The notes beneath the pieces were generated by a model. That model ran no database searches, had not been told where the DNA came from, and saw nothing but the letters and a program-made list of their open reading frames with translations. Position numbers and translations under genes: made by a program. Source: Microcebus murinus (taxonomy: Eukaryota; Chordata; Mammalia; Primates; Cheirogaleidae). Taken from it: a stretch of 64,000 nucleotides of DNA. This document shows, piece after piece, positions 61,351 to 64,000 of the stretch (positions within the stretch are counted from its first letter, which is position 1; the number at the start of each line of letters is the position of its first letter). Where the stretch lies: NCBI RefSeq assembly GCF_040939455.1, contig NC_134113.1:15610501-15674500 (forward strand), read 5' to 3'.

Positions 61351-62204
61351 AAAAGGTTCTAAAGCAAGACAGACTGTGATCAATACTGTAATATTGGTAC
61401 AGTGTTCTGAGGACTGCACAGGACATAGGGCAGGGAGAGCTCAATGCACACTTGGATAACCTCCTGTTCCCAATCACCTCATTTTTGATCCATAAAAATC
61501 ATCTGACCTTTTAGCAAGAACCAAGCTTATGCTAAATGCTCACCAGGATTTACCAATGCCTGTGAGTATAGGCTCCTGGGCTGTGAAGCGTCCCTTCACC
61601 TGCTTCTTCTGGGATTATGGGCAGGAAGGAGGATGCAGAAAATGCCTATGGATTTTCACTTTACAAGGAGTTCAACCCACATTCCTTAGAGGCAGATCTT
61701 CATGCCTGTTCACTTTGGAATGAAGATTTGGAAACCCCAATTTGAAGAGATTTATTCAGGTTTATATAGTGAGGTTGAGCAGAGTTATCGGGTTATCAGG
61801 TTTTCTAGGAGGCTGATTCCCTTTGCAGCAGTAAAGAACAACTAGAAAGGAATGCGTTGGGAATATGACACATCCAAGGTATCTCAAGGTTCAGAGTGGT
61901 GATTAATAAACACATACTGATTTGGCAGGAGGAGCTGATTAAGATGGTATCAAAAGCCAGGTAATCCTTGAAGTTGACAGAACACACTGGCAGGGACCTC
62001 TTAGATTATCCATGTATCCATTCATCCATTCTGCATATAATTATCAAGTGCCTTCAATGTAAAGTTCAAACAGAAGAGATGGACAAAAGCTATTTAATAC
62101 GATGGATGTCAATGTATTATAGCAGGGTATCTCTCATGGACCAATGTCCCAAGACCTAAAAACATCTTGTTTATTTATTCCTTTTTTATCATTTATTTTC
62201 CCCA
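61351..62204. other. No recognised feature
   Basis: Unique-looking intron; nothing named. Confidence 0.45.
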
Positions 62205-62540
62205 CCCTTAAAATGTAAGTTCTTACAACCTTGTCTGTCTTGTTCAGTACCTTGTCCCCAAGAGCCTAGAACAGTGTTGTCACATAGCTGGTCGTGATGA
62301 TTGTGATGAAGAAAAGTAAAGTAGGATAAAGGAACAGAGAATGATGGATCCCTCCACCAGAAAGGCCCATGGGAAGAAACGGCCTGTGAGTAGAGACTGA
62401 GCATAGTGAAGGAATAAGGCCTTCCAAGACTCAGAGAGAGGGGACCTAGGCAAGATTATACTTTGAGGAATGGCAAGAAGGCCCTGGGGGCTGATGCAGA
62501 GGGATAGAACAGGAGACAGCATAAGACAGAGGCCGGCTTG
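62205..62540. repeat. L2-like tail followed by unresolved old repeat
   Basis: 62205-62290 is L2-like (gagcctagaacagtgttgtc). 62340-62540 resembles the unresolved family (aagaaggccctgggggctga). Confidence 0.4.
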
Positions 62541-62544
62541 GAAG

Positions 62545-62700
62545 AATGTGGGGTTTGGAGTTAGAACAACTGGATTTCAAATCTCAGCCTAGTCACTTTC
62601 TAGTTATGTAACATTGGGATCGTTCTCAAATCTTCCTAAATCCCGACCTACCAGATTTCTCCAAAGATTAACTGAAATAATACAGGTAAGCACTTGGTGC
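62545..62700 (+). mobile_element. MIR SINE
   Basis: Contains ggggtttggagttagaacaa, ctggatttcaaatctcagcc and attaactgaaataatacagg. Confidence 0.75.
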
Positions 62701-62804
62701 GTTTGGCTTTGTGGGCCAGGCCACAGAAAAATGAGGAAGGCAGGGTCTGCATGCACTGAGAACTCACAGCTGAGTGATGGGGACAGATGTGTAATGGTGA
62801 CGCC

Positions 62805-63020
62805 TGGCCTTTGTTGAGTGCCCTCCCAGGCTGGTCACTCTGCTTCACATCCCTCGTCTCTGCTCCTCATAACAACTGAAGCAGAGACTTATTCACTCCA
62901 ATTCACAAGGAGGAAACTGACACTCAGAGAAGCTAAGGTAAAGCCACCCAGCTAGTTGGTGGCCGAGCCAGGTCAGGTGTCTGACTTCAAAGCTGGTGTG
63001 CTCTCACCGACGCACACTGC
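62805..63020 (-). mobile_element. MIR SINE, reverse orientation
   Basis: Contains gcctttgttgagtgccctcc, caaggaggaaactgacactc, agagaagctaaggtaaagcc, cccagctagttggtggccga. Confidence 0.88.
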
Positions 63021-63059
63021 CTCCTGAGCAAGCAGGTAGCCAGGACTGCGTTTGGTATT

Positions 63060-63480
63060 ATAATAAGGTGCTGTGGGGTCACAGAGAGGGAGCTTCCAGC
63101 ACACTCGGCTGATTCACAGAAGAGGTGGCATTTCTGCTGGTCCTTAAAGGATTTGCACCTGCTTAGACCAAGGAGGGAAGCAGAGTATTTCAGACAAGAG
63201 GATGCCATCACAGACAAAGGCATGAAGCTGTGAACGGCCTGCTTGGTTCTGGCAAAGGGGAAGAGCTCACTGTCCCGTAACCCCAGGAGTGGTGGGAGAC
63301 AGGTGGGAGAGTCCTAGGAGCACATTGCAAAGGGCTCATCCACCAGGCTGGGAAGCCTGCAGGCAGCCGGGAACCAGCGTGGTTGTTAAGCAGTGGGGGA
63401 GTTTTGTTTCTGAAGAACTGGATGAGAACAGGGAGGTCTTGACTTATGCAATACCTGAAGGAAACGCCGCCTGACTTAGA
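63060..63480. repeat. Old interspersed repeat, family unresolved
   Basis: Contains cagaagaggtggcatttctg, agcagagtatttcagacaag, caaaggcatgaagctgtgaa, in the same order as the middle of the family at 5780-6470. Confidence 0.5.
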
Positions 63481-63599
63481 AAGTGTCACTGGGTTTTAAT
63501 AGAAGGTGTTATTCATCCTCTGTATCAACAGTCTTCCAGGGCACTGTGCTGGGGCCTATTTTAGGAACTCACAGCGTTAGAAACGCTACATAAAAAAGA

Positions 63600-64000
63600 G
63601 CTGACACACTGCCACACTCCTAGCCACCAACAGAGGGCTGGGCCCAGGACCCTCCTGGGGTGCCAGTGTGTCCCAGTCTCCCCTCCCCTGGGCCCTGGTC
63701 ATTACCAGTGGAACTGCGTTGCCGCCGAGGCCTGCTCCTGTGACCCCCGGCCCCGGGGTGTGCTTTCCTCTTGATCATTCTCTCTCAGCCCCTTTTTTTC
63801 TGTCCCCCGGACTCCCTGACAGTGGTGACACACAGGAGTGTGTGAAAAGTGGGCCCAGGAGGCCAGCAGCTGTGGCCTCTCCAGGGGGGGCGCAGGTCAG
63901 TGGGTTGCCATGGCGACGCCACAGGCCCTGCCCCAGGGGCCGCTGGGTTCCAGGAAGGGGCCTTGTGCTGCCTCCAAAGGGGCAGCTTCACCCTGCCTCT
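63600..64000. promoter_or_regulatory. GC-rich, repeat-poor stretch at the window edge, possible regulatory element
   Basis: Base composition rises sharply compared with the AT-rich intron, with about ten CpGs between 63700 and 63960. No repeat is recognised. With the X-box inside it, it may be an enhancer or the edge of an upstream promoter region. No exon with a recognisable RFX4 reading frame is seen. Confidence 0.35.
63904..63917 (-). promoter_or_regulatory. RFX binding site (X-box), full consensus
   Basis: On the minus strand (sense for RFX4) these 14 bases read GTCGCC-AT-GGCAAC. This fits the published RFX consensus GTNRCC, 0-3 spacer bases, RGYAAC at every position. On the plus strand it reads gttgccatggcgac. 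It sits in a GC-rich stretch about 6.9 kb upstream of the first visible RFX4 exon. That the site is occupied, and by RFX4 or another RFX protein, is inference. Confidence 0.6.

Larger units (their letters stand above)
57037..64000 (-). other. RFX4: RFX4 intron or 5' region, partial (upstream of the first visible exon)
   Basis: Sequence upstream of the exon at 56950-57036. The initiator exon of the brain-type RFX4 protein was not found on the minus strand here, so this is most likely intron that continues beyond 64000. The last 400 bases turn GC-rich and carry an X-box. Confidence 0.8.

Noticed and set aside
57037..64000. Search for the RFX4 initiator exon
   Set aside because: No minus-strand ATG exon matching the known short N-terminal peptide and followed by a suitable donor was found; it should lie beyond the window.

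Overview
This is mammalian nuclear DNA, almost certainly from a strepsirrhine primate (lemur-like). Several Alu copies carry, between their two monomers, an A-rich linker containing the core attaattggccaacta (copies near 27.3, 38.3 and 40.5 kb, and truncated copies near 19.1 and 46.5 kb). I recognise this form from lemur genomes, not from monkeys or apes. L1, L2, MIR, MaLR and hAT relics fill much of the rest. There is no bacterial or plasmid content and no CRISPR array, and no RNA gene was recognised.

The only gene I can support is RFX4, on the minus strand, so transcription runs from high to low coordinates. Three coding exons with consensus splice sites join in frame: 56950-57036 (87 nt), 35283-35343 (61 nt) and 23804-23927 (124 nt). 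They encode the N-terminal region of the RFX4 transcription factor up to the first part of its RFX winged-helix DNA-binding domain. The initiator-ATG exon was not found and should lie beyond 64000. The exon that completes the DNA-binding domain was not found and should lie to the left of base 1. The window is therefore about 0.4% coding. Two complete introns (11.4 and 21.6 kb) and two partial ones make up the rest.

Layout. 1-23803 is intron after the third visible exon. It holds an L1 whose reverse-transcriptase core is deleted (about 12.3-17.8 kb), L2 and MIR relics, several Alus and a few repeat-poor stretches. 23928-35282 is intron with Alus, MIRs, a repeat-poor stretch at 28540-29060 that looks like a regulatory element, and an inverted pair of LINE fragments. 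35344-56949 is the richest in mobile DNA: two MaLR LTRs, hAT elements, and a nested block at 50.1-56.2 kb in which an Alu and a younger L1 both landed at one site inside an older L1, and a hAT element then landed in the younger L1. 57037-64000 is the upstream intron. Its last 400 bases are GC-rich and contain a full-consensus RFX binding site (X-box) in the sense orientation of the gene, which suggests RFX family control of RFX4 itself.

No undescribed multi-gene system is visible. The observations most worth following are the X-box, the candidate enhancers, and the mobile-element histories that can be read from target-site duplications. Repeat family names come from recognition by eye, and the boundaries of old copies are approximate.
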